Shown piece after piece: positions 47,857 through 58,672 of a stretch of DNA of 64,000 nucleotides. Location of the stretch: assembly GCF_024053505.1 (NCBI RefSeq), contig NZ_JAMXQS010000010.1:124001-188000 (forward strand). Direction: 5' to 3'. This stretch comes from Mesorhizobium liriopis. Its GTDB lineage: Bacteria > Pseudomonadota > Alphaproteobacteria > Rhizobiales > Rhizobiaceae. Numbering within the stretch: position 1 is the stretch's first letter; each line of letters begins with the position of its first letter. The position numbers and the translations under genes are program-made. The notes beneath the pieces were generated by a model. It was not told the DNA's origin and made no database searches. It was given only the letters and a program-made list of their open reading frames with translations.

Positions 47857-48860
47857 GCTTCCGGCCCGGCCCACGCAATCTCCTGACGGATGTCGCCGGC
47901 TTGCGTGTGGGGCAGGCAAAGGATGACGATCTGAAATCCGGCGTCACCGCCATCATTTGCGACGAGGCATCGGCGGCGGGCGTGCAGATCCTCGGCGGCG
48001 CGCCGGGAACACGCGAGACAGACCTGCTCGAGCCGCACAACACCGTGCCCGGTGTCAACGCCATCGTGCTCTCAGGCGGCTCGGCTTTTGGTCTCGACGC
48101 CGCGAGCGGCGTGCAGTCGGCTTTACGCGAGGATGGGGTCGGCTTCGCCGTTCGGGATTTTCGCGTCCCCATCGTGCCCGCCGCGATCCTCTTCGATCTC
48201 GCCAATGGCGGAAACAAAGACTGGGGGCGCCATTCCCCTTATCGCGAACTGGGCTATCAGGCGGCGCGCATCGCGTCTGCCGATTTCGCGCTTGGCAGCG
48301 AGGGTGCGGGTACCGGCGCGTTGGTTTGCGGTCTCAAGGGTGGCCTTGGTTCCGCTTCGGTCATGCTCGAATCCGGCATCACGGTAGCAGCCTTGGCGGC
48401 CGTCAACGCAGTCGGCAGCGTGACGGTCGGTGACAGCTCGCATTTCTGGGCCGCGCCGTTCGAAATCGATGGCGAGTTCGGCGGCCTTGGCTTGCCGCCA
48501 CTCACGCCGGATGCGGTCACGCCTCGCACGAAGTTCCAGACGCAAACCTCTCCCCTCGCGAACACGACCATCGCTGTGATCGCGACCGATGCGGTGCTCG
48601 ACAAAGCCGGCGCGAAGCGCTTGGCCATCGCCGCGCATGACGGCTTCGCCCGCGCCATCTGGCCTGCGCATACCGTGGCCGATGGCGATCTCGTCTTCGG
48701 CCTGGCCACGGGCAGCGCCGGCAAGGTGCCCGACTTCGCCCAAACCGTCGAACTTCACGCCGCAGCCGGGGCGGTCATGGCCCGCGCCATCGCACGCGGC
48801 GTGTTTATGGCTACGCCTGCGCCGAACGACCTTTTCCCCACATGGGGCGCAAGGCGTTGA
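47853..48860 (+). CDS. P1-family (S58, DmpA-like) aminopeptidase
   Basis: 335-residue N-terminal-nucleophile-fold peptidase. Family motifs include LTDVAGLRVGQA, VLSGGSAFGLDAASGV, GTGALVCGLKGGLGSASV and the later GLATGS and PDFAQTVELHAAA. Relatives (DmpA/BapA) self-cleave before a Ser or Thr and hydrolyse N-terminal residues or beta-amino peptides. Whether autocleavage occurs here is uncertain. It starts within the stop of the substrate-binding protein gene. Confidence 0.9.
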   Translation: MSFRPGPRNLLTDVAGLRVGQAKDDDLKSGVTAIICDEASAAGVQILGGAPGTRETDLLEPHNTVPGVNAIVLSGGSAFGLDAASGVQSALREDGVGFAVRDFRVPIVPAAILFDLANGGNKDWGRHSPYRELGYQAARIASADFALGSEGAGTGALVCGLKGGLGSASVMLESGITVAALAAVNAVGSVTVGDSSHFWAAPFEIDGEFGGLGLPPLTPDAVTPRTKFQTQTSPLANTTIAVIATDAVLDKAGAKRLAIAAHDGFARAIWPAHTVADGDLVFGLATGSAGKVPDFAQTVELHAAAGAVMARAIARGVFMATPAPNDLFPTWGARR

Positions 48861-48918
48861 GCCTTCTCGCCCCCTCTGTTACAGGCACCTCGATTTTCCA
48901 GTTCCAAAGAGTTCGCCC

Positions 48919-50220
48919 ATGATCCCGCGCTACTCGCGCCCGGAAATGACCGCCATCTGGTCACCCGAAACCCGCTTCCGCATCTGGTTCGAGATCGAAG
49001 CCTACGCCGCTGACGCGATGGCCGAGCTTGGCACGATCCCCAAGGACGCGGCGGCAAAGATCTGGGAGAAGGGTCGGGACGCCGTGTTCGATGTCGATCG
49101 CATCGACGAGATCGAGCGCGAAACCAAGCACGATGTCATTGCCTTCCTGACGCATCTCGCCGAGATCGTCGGACCCGAGGCACGCTTCGTCCATCAGGGG
49201 ATGACGTCATCGGACGTGCTCGACACCTGCCTGGCTGTACAACTCGCTCGCGCCAGCGACATCCTGCTTGCCGACATCGACGCCCTGCTCGCCGCTCTCA
49301 AGCGGCGCGCGCTGGAGCATAAGGACACGGTCACCATCGGCCGCTCGCACGGCATCCATGCCGAGCCCACAACCTTCGGCATCAAACTGGCGCTGGCCTA
49401 TGCCGAGTTCACGCGCTGCCGCGAGCGTTTGGTTCATGCCCGCGAAGAGATCGCCACCTGCGCAATCTCGGGCGCGGTCGGCACCTTCGCCAACATCGAT
49501 CCGCGCGTGGAAGAGTATGTCGCCGACAAGCTCGGCCTCAAGCCTGAGCCCGTCTCGACGCAGGTCATCCCGCGCGACCGCCACGCTATGTTCTTTGCGA
49601 CGCTGGGCGTCATCGCCTCGTCCATCGAGCGGCTGGCGACCGAAATCCGCCACCTGCAGCGCACCGAGGTTCTGGAAGCGGAGGAGTACTTCTCGCCGGG
49701 CCAGAAGGGCTCGTCGGCTATGCCGCACAAGCGCAACCCCGTCTTGACCGAAAACCTCACCGGCCTCGCCCGCATGGTCCGGGCCTTCGCCCTCCCGGCT
49801 ATGGAGAATGTGGCGCTTTGGCACGAGCGCGATATCTCGCACTCCTCGGTCGAACGCATGATCGGCCCGGATGCCACGGTGACGCTCGACTTCGCGCTTG
49901 CCCGCCTCACCGGCGTGATCGACAAGCTCGTCGTTTACCCGAAGAACATGGAAGCCAATCTCAACCGCTTCCGCGGCCTCGTTCATTCCCAGCGCGTGCT
50001 CCTCGCACTGACACAGGCCGGCGTGTCACGCGAGGATTCATATCGGCTCGTCCAGCGCAACGCGATGAAGGTGTGGGAACAGGGCGCGGACTTCTTGGAA
50101 GAGCTGCTCGCCGACAAGGATGTCCGAGCGGCCCTTTCCGAGGATGTCATCCGCGAGAAGTTCGATCTCGGCTACCACACGCGGCACGTCGATACGATCT
50201 TCTCGCGTGTCTTCGGCTAG
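48919..50220 (+). CDS. purB: Adenylosuccinate lyase
   Basis: 433-residue enzyme acting twice in purine synthesis: SAICAR to AICAR, and adenylosuccinate to AMP. The fumarase/aspartase-superfamily motifs are HDVIAFLTHLAE, GMTSSDVLDT, TIGRSHGIHAEP and the signature loop GSSAMPHKRNP with its catalytic Ser. It is the first of the window's purine genes, 3 kb before purC. Its TAG shares CTAG with the stop of the convergent VOC gene. Confidence 0.97.
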   Translation: MIPRYSRPEMTAIWSPETRFRIWFEIEAYAADAMAELGTIPKDAAAKIWEKGRDAVFDVDRIDEIERETKHDVIAFLTHLAEIVGPEARFVHQGMTSSDVLDTCLAVQLARASDILLADIDALLAALKRRALEHKDTVTIGRSHGIHAEPTTFGIKLALAYAEFTRCRERLVHAREEIATCAISGAVGTFANIDPRVEEYVADKLGLKPEPVSTQVIPRDRHAMFFATLGVIASSIERLATEIRHLQRTEVLEAEEYFSPGQKGSSAMPHKRNPVLTENLTGLARMVRAFALPAMENVALWHERDISHSSVERMIGPDATVTLDFALARLTGVIDKLVVYPKNMEANLNRFRGLVHSQRVLLALTQAGVSREDSYRLVQRNAMKVWEQGADFLEELLADKDVRAALSEDVIREKFDLGYHTRHVDTIFSRVFG

Positions 50221-51026
50221 TCCTTCGCCACTACCCTGACTTCCGTGCCCCATGGGTCGCGGAAGTCTTGCGGTTCCTTCGCCTCGCGCGAAGCCAGCTC
50301 GAACCAACTCAGCCCCGCGCGCTTCGGATCGCGCGGACCGGCACCTCGGCTCTGCCAGACATTGGCGCCGACATGGTGGTGATAGCCGCCGGTGGACATG
50401 AAGGCCGCCGCATCACCATAGCGCGCCACCGTGTCGAAGCCGAGATTGTCCTTCCACCAGCTTTCCGCCTGACGCGGATCACCGACGCGCAGATGGATGT
50501 GTCCGACCATTGCGTCATCCGGCACGCCCTGCCAGCCCGCATCCCCTTCCGGCAAAGACCTCAGCAGGTCTTCAACATTCAGCCGCACCGTCGCCATCTC
50601 GACCTGGCTGCCGTTCCACTTCCATTCGTCCGGCCTGCGGTCGCGGTAGATTTCGATGCCGTTGCCTTCCGGGTCGTCGAGATAGACGGCCTCGCTGACG
50701 AGATGATCCGACGCGCCGCCCACCGGCAGAAGTTTTTCGGCGGCATAGCGCAGCCAGCGTGCGAGATCGGCGCGTTCGGGCAGGAGGAAAGCCGTGTGGA
50801 ACAGGCCCGCGCTACGCGGCGCGTCGGGTTCGGCAGACGGATCGCTTTCGATCCGAAGCAGTTCGCGATTTCCCGCTCCGAGACGGATCGCGCCGTTCTC
50901 GCGGCCGAGTTCGCGCATGCCCACGACCGTTTCATAGAATCGCGCGAGGTTGTCGGCATCACGCGCACGGAGCGCCACGCGCGAAACATGGATCGGCGTC
51001 GTGGCTGCGAAAGGCAGGCTGCTCAT
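50217..51026 (-). CDS. VOC-family dioxygenase-like protein (CatE type)
   Basis: 269 residues containing two vicinal-oxygen-chelate modules, as in catechol 2,3-dioxygenases of the Bacillus CatE/YfiE type. Metal-ligand candidates are His in LFHTAFLLP, His in MVGHIHLRVGD and the acidic residue of GNGIEIYRDRR. YHHHVGANVWQSRG is characteristic of the branch. A ring-cleaving function is possible but no aromatic pathway adjoins. I chose ATG 51026 for its GGAGA ribosome-binding site; the frame is open 25 codons earlier. Confidence 0.9.
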   Translation of the reverse strand: MSSLPFAATTPIHVSRVALRARDADNLARFYETVVGMRELGRENGAIRLGAGNRELLRIESDPSAEPDAPRSAGLFHTAFLLPERADLARWLRYAAEKLLPVGGASDHLVSEAVYLDDPEGNGIEIYRDRRPDEWKWNGSQVEMATVRLNVEDLLRSLPEGDAGWQGVPDDAMVGHIHLRVGDPRQAESWWKDNLGFDTVARYGDAAAFMSTGGYHHHVGANVWQSRGAGPRDPKRAGLSWFELASREAKEPQDFRDPWGTEVRVVAKD

Positions 51027-51179
51027 CAAGGAAGTCTCCGGCGAGGCGGCTGGTTCGTTTGCCCCGCGCTGTTGTTCCGAAAATCGTCCTTCCGCCGACA
51101 CGGCACAAGCCGACGCCGAGCGAACACGCTGTTCACGCTCCGGATTGCCTCAAAGACGGTGCGTCTCTAAATCGGCGCC

Positions 51180-51734
51180 ATGAAAGTCAAAGACACCGAT
51201 ATCCTGATCGTCCCGGGCTACACCAATTCCGGCCCCGACCACTGGCAGACCCGCTGGGAAGCCAAGCTCTCGACCGCGCGGCGCGTAGAGCAGGCCGAAT
51301 GGTCGAAGCCCGTGCGCGAGGATTGGGTGGATGTTCTCGCCAAAGCCGTGAACGAGGCCGAAAAGCCGGTCGTGCTCGTGGCCCATTCGCTGGGTGTGGC
51401 GACCGTGGTGCAGGCCGTGCCGAAGTTCGAGAAGCCGGTCATCGGCGCATTCTTGGTGGCTCCGCCCGATGTCGCGAACCCGGAAATCCGCCCCAAGCAC
51501 CTGATGACCTTCGGCCCCTATCCGCGCGATCCGCTGCCGTTTCCATCCATCGTAGTCGCGAGCCGCAACGACCCGTTCTCCTCATTCGAGGCAATGGAAG
51601 ACATTGCCGGCGCCTGGGGGTCACTCTTCATCGATGCAGGCGAAGCCGGTCACATCAATTCCGAGGCCGGCTACGGCCCATGGCCCGAGGGCTCGATGAC
51701 TTTCGCGCAGTTTATTTCACGATTGCAGGCCTAG
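51180..51734 (+). CDS. RBBP9/YdeN-family alpha/beta hydrolase
   Basis: 184-residue serine hydrolase. The family start ILIVPGYTNSGPDHWQTRWE is followed by the nucleophile elbow VAHSLG (Ser near residue 69), an Asp in ASRNDPF and the catalytic His in EAGHINSEAGYG. Small hydrolases of this family have unclear substrates. It is divergent from the VOC gene and ends in a CTAG shared with the HpcH/HpaI aldolase gene. Confidence 0.92.
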   Translation: MKVKDTDILIVPGYTNSGPDHWQTRWEAKLSTARRVEQAEWSKPVREDWVDVLAKAVNEAEKPVVLVAHSLGVATVVQAVPKFEKPVIGAFLVAPPDVANPEIRPKHLMTFGPYPRDPLPFPSIVVASRNDPFSSFEAMEDIAGAWGSLFIDAGEAGHINSEAGYGPWPEGSMTFAQFISRLQA

Positions 51735-52498
51735 ATCGAACTTTTCGCTGCCTTCAAAAGTGCTTCGGCACCGAGCTTCATCAGGTTCTGCTCGTTGCCG
51801 AGCGCGAAAAAGCGGAAGCCCATCTGCACGAAACGGCCCATCATCGATGGCTCCATGATATAAATGCCAGCAAACTTGCCCGCCGCGCGGGCACGGGCCG
51901 CGACGTCACCGACCGCTGCCATCATGTCTTCGAGCGTCGGGTCGAGCTTGGCACCATCCGTCCAGGCAATGGAGAAATCCGACGGCCCGACGAAGACGGC
52001 ATCGATGCCGGGCGTCGCCAGTATGCCGTCCAGACTCTCGAGCGCCGCCCGTGTCTCGATCATTGCGAACGAGACTGTCTCCGCATTGGCTTCAGGCAGG
52101 TAGCTCGCGGCCGTCATACGCAGGCGCGGCAATGCGAAGGTCGGCCCCCATGAGCGCTGGCCCAGCGGCGGATAATTCGTCGCGGCAGCAAAGCTTTGGG
52201 CATCGGCCACAGAGTTCACCATTGGCGCAATCACCGCCTCGGCGCCGAAGTCGAGCGCCCGGCTCGCCATGTCCCAGCGCCCCACCGGCACACGGACAAC
52301 CGCATGACGCTCAGCTTGGCGGATCGCTGGGATCGAGCGGACGACACTGTCTTCGTGATGCCCGCCATGCTGCATGTCGAGTGTGATGGCGTCGTAGGCT
52401 TGCGCCGCCATCACCTCCACGGTGAGCGCATCGGGGATGCCCGACCAGCCGGTGATCACCACCTCGTCGCCACGCAGGCGCGTCGCCAGTGTCGGCAT
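51731..52498 (-). CDS. HpcH/HpaI-family aldolase
   Basis: 255-residue class II pyruvate-dependent aldolase. Motifs are ITLDMQHGG (usual active-site His region), AVVRVPVGRW, FAMIETRAALE with the metal-ligand Glu, and FVGPSDFSI with the metal-ligand Asp. The best-known activity is cleavage of 4-hydroxy-2-oxo acids to pyruvate and an aldehyde; the natural substrate here is not evident. It is convergent with the YdeN-type hydrolase. Confidence 0.92.
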   Translation of the reverse strand: MPTLATRLRGDEVVITGWSGIPDALTVEVMAAQAYDAITLDMQHGGHHEDSVVRSIPAIRQAERHAVVRVPVGRWDMASRALDFGAEAVIAPMVNSVADAQSFAAATNYPPLGQRSWGPTFALPRLRMTAASYLPEANAETVSFAMIETRAALESLDGILATPGIDAVFVGPSDFSIAWTDGAKLDPTLEDMMAAVGDVAARARAAGKFAGIYIMEPSMMGRFVQMGFRFFALGNEQNLMKLGAEALLKAAKSSI

Positions 52499-52524
52499 GG
52501 CCAGCCCTCCCCGTTTCGCTCAGG

Positions 52525-52842
52525 TCAGCTTCTAACTTGCTCGGCTGCGACCAGCAGAAGCTCTTCCATCGCCTTGCGCACGTCGGTCTCGGTTTCCTTG
52601 GCGCCGCCGAGCTGGAGGTCGCCATAGACTTTGCGGAACACATCCTCGTCGCCGGCTTCCTCGAAGTCGGCGCGCACGACGTCCTTGGCATAGGCCTCGG
52701 CTTCCTCGTCGGACTTGCCGAGCTTTTCTGCGGCCCAGAGGCCCAGCAGCTTGTTGCGCCGCGCGATCGCCTTGAAGCGGGTTTCCTCGTCCAGCGCGAA
52801 CTTGCGCTCGAAGCCTTCCTGGCGGTCTCTCATATTGGACAC
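52525..52842 (-). CDS. F1-ATPase inhibitor subunit zeta (DUF1476)
   Basis: 105-residue helical protein of the DUF1476 family, shown in Paracoccus to be the zeta subunit that inhibits ATP hydrolysis by the alphaproteobacterial F1-ATPase. Family motifs are REEGFE-like RQEGFERKFALDEE, ARRNKLLGLWAAEKLG and ADFEEAGDEDVFRKV. I chose GTG at 52842 because MSNMRDRQEGFE then aligns residue for residue with homologues, and AAGGAGAT lies upstream. An ATG at 52833 is the alternative. Its position near purC is conserved in Rhizobiales. Confidence 0.93.
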   Translation of the reverse strand: MSNMRDRQEGFERKFALDEETRFKAIARRNKLLGLWAAEKLGKSDEEAEAYAKDVVRADFEEAGDEDVFRKVYGDLQLGGAKETETDVRKAMEELLLVAAEQVRS

Positions 52843-52890
52843 AGGCACCAATCTCCTTTTCACGTTTCCTGGTGGGTTACAGACCAACAA

Positions 52891-52908
52891 CGGTCAAGCC
52901 GGTCAAGC
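52891..52908. repeat. Tandem 9-bp direct repeat in the zeta/purC intergenic region
   Basis: CGGTCAAGC occurs twice in immediate succession in the 257-bp divergent region between the zeta-subunit gene and purC. Two head-to-tail copies are compatible with a regulator site, but no known motif is recognised. The rest of the gap shows no gene. Confidence 0.4.
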
Positions 52909-53099
52909 CGTTGCAGGCTTTGGACAAAGCAGTCCCAGCGGAAATGCGCATTGAGGCTGGAATGTGATTGCGTTAGACACGATCTTATGGGTGGAACGCG
53001 TGCTCCCAACGCGAAGCCCAGCGAACGCTTTTCGAATTCCCATGGATCGCCCCGGCATCCCAACCCGCGCTCGACGCGATCCGAACCAGAGATAGCTCG

Positions 53100-53894
53100 A
53101 TGAAGACTCGCCGCCGCATTTATGAAGGCAAGGCCAAGATACTCTATGAGGGCCCCGAGCCCGGCACGCTCGTGCAGTTCTTCAAGGACGACGCCACCGC
53201 CTTCAACAACAAGAAACACGAAGTGGTGGACGGAAAGGGCGTGCTCAACAACCGCATCTCCGAGCACATCTTCACCCATCTCAACCGCATGGGCATCCCG
53301 ACCCACTTCATCCGCCGCTTGAACATGCGCGAGCAGCTGATCAAGGAAGTCGAGATCGTGCCGCTCGAAGTGGTGGTGCGCAACGTGGCCGCCGGTTCGC
53401 TCGCCAAGCGCCTCGGGCTCGAGGAAGGCACAGTGCTGCCGCGCTCGATCATCGAATTCTATTACAAGGCCGACGCGCTCGACGATCCGATGGTGTCCGA
53501 AGAGCACATCACGGCCTTCGGCTGGGCGAGCCCTCAGGAGATCGACGACATCATGGCGCTCGCCATCCGCGTCAACGACTTCCTGTCCGGCCTTTTCCTC
53601 GGCGTCGGCATTCAACTCGTGGACTTCAAGATCGAGTGTGGCCGCCTCTGGGAAGGCGAAATGATGCGCATCGTGGTCGCCGACGAGATCTCGCCCGATA
53701 GCTGCCGCCTGTGGGACGTGAACACACAGGACAAGATGGACAAGGACCGCTTCCGCCGCGACATGGGCGGTCTGGTCGAGGCCTATCAGGAAGTCGCGCG
53801 CCGTCTCGGCATCATGAACGAGAACGAGCCCCCGCGCCCCACCGGCCCGGTGCTCGTCGCCGGTCGAGACACCAGCCGCGGCAAGCCGCACTGA
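53100..53894 (+). CDS. purC: Phosphoribosylaminoimidazole-succinocarboxamide synthase
   Basis: 264-residue SAICAR synthetase joining CAIR and aspartate with ATP. Motifs: [23 protein letters not shown], the strand [18 protein letters not shown] and DFKIECGR, with [12 protein letters not shown] for Mg-ATP binding. It heads a same-strand set purC-purS-purQ-(lipoprotein)-purL, with a gap of 18 bp to purS. Confidence 0.97.
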   Translation: MKTRRRIYEGKAKILYEGPEPGTLVQFFKDDATAFNNKKHEVVDGKGVLNNRISEHIFTHLNRMGIPTHFIRRLNMREQLIKEVEIVPLEVVVRNVAAGSLAKRLGLEEGTVLPRSIIEFYYKADALDDPMVSEEHITAFGWASPQEIDDIMALAIRVNDFLSGLFLGVGIQLVDFKIECGRLWEGEMMRIVVADEISPDSCRLWDVNTQDKMDKDRFRRDMGGLVEAYQEVARRLGIMNENEPPRPTGPVLVAGRDTSRGKPH

Positions 53895-53912
53895 ATTTTC
53901 CGGAGTAGCAGC

Positions 53913-54152
53913 ATGAAAGCGCGCGTTACCGTCACGCTGAAGAACGGCGTTCTCGATCCGCAGGGCAAGGCCATCGAAGGTGCCCTCGGTACCCTCGGCT
54001 TCGCCGGCGTGGGCTCTGTCCGTCAGGGCAAGGTCTTCGACGTCGAACTCAACGGCACCGACCAGGCCAAGGCCGAAGCAGACCTGAAAGCCATGTGCGA
54101 AAAGCTTCTCGCCAATACGGTGATCGAAAATTACTCGGTGGACTTCGCCTGA
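53913..54152 (+). CDS. purS: FGAM synthase subunit PurS
   Basis: 79-residue small subunit of the three-part formylglycinamidine ribonucleotide synthase, which bridges PurQ and PurL. Family features include KARVTVTLKNGVLDPQG at the N-terminus and VRQGKVFDVEL. CGGAG precedes the ATG. It sits between purC and purQ. Confidence 0.96.
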   Translation: MKARVTVTLKNGVLDPQGKAIEGALGTLGFAGVGSVRQGKVFDVELNGTDQAKAEADLKAMCEKLLANTVIENYSVDFA

Positions 54153-54188
54153 GGGCTTTCGCCCATCAGGCCAATTGCGAACAGAGCC

Positions 54189-54857
54189 ATGAAATCAGCC
54201 GTTGTTCTCCTCCCCGGCCTCAATCGCGACCGCGACATGATCGCGGCTCTCACAAAGGTCTCGGGCCAAGCGCCCAAGACCGTATGGCAAACCGAAACGG
54301 AACTGCCTGATGTCGACTTGATCGTCATCCCCGGCGGGTTCTCCTTCGGCGATTACCTGCGCTGCGGCGCGATCGCCGCGCGTATGCCTGTGATGCGTGC
54401 GGTGGCGGATGCCGCCAAGCGCGGCGTAATGGTGATGGGCGTCTGCAACGGCTTCCAGATCCTGCTGGAGGCGGGCCTTTTGCCGGGCGCGCTGATGCGA
54501 AATTCGTCGCTGCAATTCGTCTGCCGCGAGGTGAAATTGCAGGTGGCGAATGCCAACACCGCCTTCACCCGCGCCTATGCGCCGAATGAGGTGATCCGCT
54601 GCCCTGTGGCTCATCACGACGGCAACTTCTTTGCAGACCCGGACACGCTCGCTCGCCTCGAGGGCGAAGGCCGCGTGGCGTTTCGCTATGCAGAAGACAC
54701 GAACCCCAATGGCTCGCTCAACGATATTGCCGGCATTCTCAACGAAGACGGCAATGTGCTGGGCCTGATGCCCCACCCCGAAAACCTGATCGAGGCCGCC
54801 CATGGGGGCTCGGACGGGCGCGGCATTTTCGAAAGCGCATTGCGGGTCGCCGCGTGA
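54189..54857 (+). CDS. purQ: FGAM synthase glutaminase subunit PurQ
   Basis: 222-residue class I glutamine amidotransferase supplying ammonia to PurL. Cys of the triad is in [12 protein letters not shown] (~residue 86), His-x-Glu is in [10 protein letters not shown] near the C-terminus, and [11 protein letters not shown] is the oxyanion region. Its TGA overlaps the GTG start of the following lipoprotein gene (GTGA). Confidence 0.97.
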   Translation: MKSAVVLLPGLNRDRDMIAALTKVSGQAPKTVWQTETELPDVDLIVIPGGFSFGDYLRCGAIAARMPVMRAVADAAKRGVMVMGVCNGFQILLEAGLLPGALMRNSSLQFVCREVKLQVANANTAFTRAYAPNEVIRCPVAHHDGNFFADPDTLARLEGEGRVAFRYAEDTNPNGSLNDIAGILNEDGNVLGLMPHPENLIEAAHGGSDGRGIFESALRVAA

Positions 54858-55273
54858 AGCCCGCATCGTTCGTTGTGGCGCTCGCCGTTCTTGGCGCCGC
54901 CAGCCTTTCCACAGCTTGCCAGTCTTCGAAGCCGACACCTTCGGTTTCCGTAAACAGCGGCAAGAGCGCATCGCTGCGCATCATGGAGCAGGTTTCGACC
55001 GCCGCCTATCGCTGCTGGTTCTCCTCCAAGGACAAGGATTTCCGCGCCTACAGCTTCGCCAACGAGCTCGACTCGCATTCCGGCCAGCCGCGCTTCCTCC
55101 TGGTGCCGGCCAGGAACTTCGGCGGACGCCCGTTGCTGGTCGTACAGGCCAAAGGCAATTCGAGCCGGCTCGACGTGTTCGGCCCGCTGCTCGATGAGCC
55201 GCTCGGCAAGCGCGTGTCATCCGATATCTCGCGCTGGGCATCTGGCCCCACGAGTTGCGGCGCGAGCGCTTGA
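54854..55273 (+). CDS. Putative lipoprotein between purQ and purL
   Basis: 139 residues starting with GTG that overlaps the purQ stop by 4 bp. A signal peptide with a Cys-containing cleavage region ([10 protein letters not shown] at ~13-22) suggests a lipoprotein, though the box is not a perfect LAGC. The mature part includes [14 protein letters not shown] and PTSCGAS, so two further cysteines could form a disulfide. I do not recognise the family. Similar proteins sit at this place in other Rhizobiales, I believe, but a role in purine synthesis is not implied. Confidence 0.8.
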   Translation: MKPASFVVALAVLGAASLSTACQSSKPTPSVSVNSGKSASLRIMEQVSTAAYRCWFSSKDKDFRAYSFANELDSHSGQPRFLLVPARNFGGRPLLVVQAKGNSSRLDVFGPLLDEPLGKRVSSDISRWASGPTSCGASA

Positions 55274-55281
55274 TTCCATGC

Positions 55282-55310
55282 CGCGGGCAAGCTGGCTTGC
55301 CCGCGATTTC
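55282..55310 (+). terminator. Strong hairpin between lipoprotein gene and purL
   Basis: An 11-bp perfect stem CGCGGGCAAGC/GCTTGCCCGCG with only TG between the arms, followed by ATTTCC. It lies 9 bp after the lipoprotein stop. The U-run is short, so it may attenuate or protect the message rather than fully terminate it ahead of purL. Confidence 0.55.
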
Positions 55311-55376
55311 CGGTTCATTCCCTGAACGTGCTGCGCTAAGGGAAAGCCGATCCTTTCGCAGATTTCCCTGGTGCGC

Positions 55377-57587
<2,211 letters not shown>

Positions 57588-57678
57588 GAGACCAAGTGGA
57601 ATTCATCGGCGGAGGGCCAGCAAAAAACCGCTGGACCGGCACGAGAACCGTTTCAAATCGTCTCATAGGAGAACCGCC

Positions 57679-57912
57679 ATGCCCATGGACGCACGCGACA
57701 TCGAAGCCATGATCCGGCAAGGTATCCCCGATGCCAAGGTCACGATCCGTGACCTTGCCGGCGACGGTGACCACTACGCAGCGGAAGTCGTGGCGGAGAG
57801 CTTTCGCGGCAAGAGCCGGGTCCAGCAACACCAGATGGTCTATCAGGCCTTGCAGGGTAACATGGGCGGTGTGCTTCATGCGCTCGCCCTCCAAACCAGC
57901 GTGCCGGAATAG
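57679..57912 (+). CDS. bolA: BolA-family protein
   Basis: 77-residue BolA protein. Motifs are GIPDAKVTIRDLAGDGDHY and SRVQQHQMVYQAL, with the conserved His in HQM and a His in DGDHY that binds Fe-S with monothiol glutaredoxins. It stands two genes before the CGFS glutaredoxin grxD, consistent with the known BolA-Grx partnership. TAGGAGA precedes the ATG. Confidence 0.96.
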   Translation: MPMDARDIEAMIRQGIPDAKVTIRDLAGDGDHYAAEVVAESFRGKSRVQQHQMVYQALQGNMGGVLHALALQTSVPE

Positions 57913-57917
57913 AGACC

Positions 57918-58124
57918 ATGTCGATCGTCTCCACCCTCTTCCGTTACGTGCTCAACGGGGCGCTGAGCGAAGTGCTTCGCCGTACGACCCGTTCGCGCAG
58001 CCGCACGCGTTCGACCGGCTTGTCGGAAACCGTCCTGCGCGAGGTGGTCAAGGCCGCGAAGCCGAGCAAACGGCAAGTGCGGCGCAAGCGCAGCACAGCA
58101 TCATCTCGCCGCGACAAGGACTGA
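57918..58124 (+). CDS. Small basic hypothetical protein between bolA and grxD
   Basis: 68 residues with a hydrophobic N-terminus (MSIVSTLFRYVLNGAL) and a very basic C-terminal half (RRKRSTASSRRDKD and RTTRSRSRTRS). No family recognised. It starts 5 bp after bolA, and the spacing suggests co-transcription. It could be a membrane-associated or nucleic-acid-binding peptide; it might also be an open frame of no function. Confidence 0.5.
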   Translation: MSIVSTLFRYVLNGALSEVLRRTTRSRSRTRSTGLSETVLREVVKAAKPSKRQVRRKRSTASSRRDKD

Positions 58125-58215
58125 GCGCGGAAAGACCAACCTTGTAACGACCTGTTCCAAGGGCTAGTTGAAAGACGAAACCGTTTTCCGGCAAGGCCTT
58201 CGAGAGGATTGCACC

Positions 58216-58548
58216 ATGACCGCCATCAACGACTACATCGACAGCGAAGTGAAGAGCCAGGACGTCGTGCTTTTCATGAAGGGTACGCCCGGCTTCCCGC
58301 AATGCGGCTTTTCCGGGCAGGTCGTGCAGATCCTCGACTATCTCGGCGTGGACTATAAGGGCGTGAACGTTCTGACTTCGGCCGAACTGCGTCAAGGCAT
58401 CAAGGACTATTCGTCCTGGCCCACCATCCCGCAGCTTTACGTGAAGGGTGAGTTCGTCGGCGGCTGCGACATCATCCGCGAGATGTTCCAAGCAGGCGAA
58501 TTGCAGTCCTTCTTTGAAGACAAGGGCATTGCGGCGAAGGCTGCCTGA
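58216..58548 (+). CDS. grxD: Monothiol CGFS glutaredoxin
   Basis: 110-residue Grx4-type glutaredoxin for Fe-S cluster transfer. The single active-site cysteine is in FPQCGFSGQ, followed by the glutathione-binding [13 protein letters not shown] and GGCDI. ATG 58216 has GAGAGGA upstream. The terminator at 58607-58640 ends this group. Confidence 0.97.
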   Translation: MTAINDYIDSEVKSQDVVLFMKGTPGFPQCGFSGQVVQILDYLGVDYKGVNVLTSAELRQGIKDYSSWPTIPQLYVKGEFVGGCDIIREMFQAGELQSFFEDKGIAAKAA

Positions 58549-58606
58549 CCCTTCTTTACTGGGTTGATCTTGGCGGGTGCGAGGACTAGTTTCCCGCCCG
58601 CGGACG

Positions 58607-58640
58607 AAGCGCCGGCCTTTCCCGGCGCTTTTTCTTTTGT
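58607..58640 (+). terminator. Rho-independent terminator after grxD
   Basis: A 9-bp stem AAGCGCCGG/CCGGCGCTT with a CCTTTC loop and a TTTCTTTTGT tail, 58 bp after the grxD stop. Confidence 0.85.
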
Positions 58641-58672
58641 CGTCCCCGCCTCATCATTGCCGGAGCATGCCC

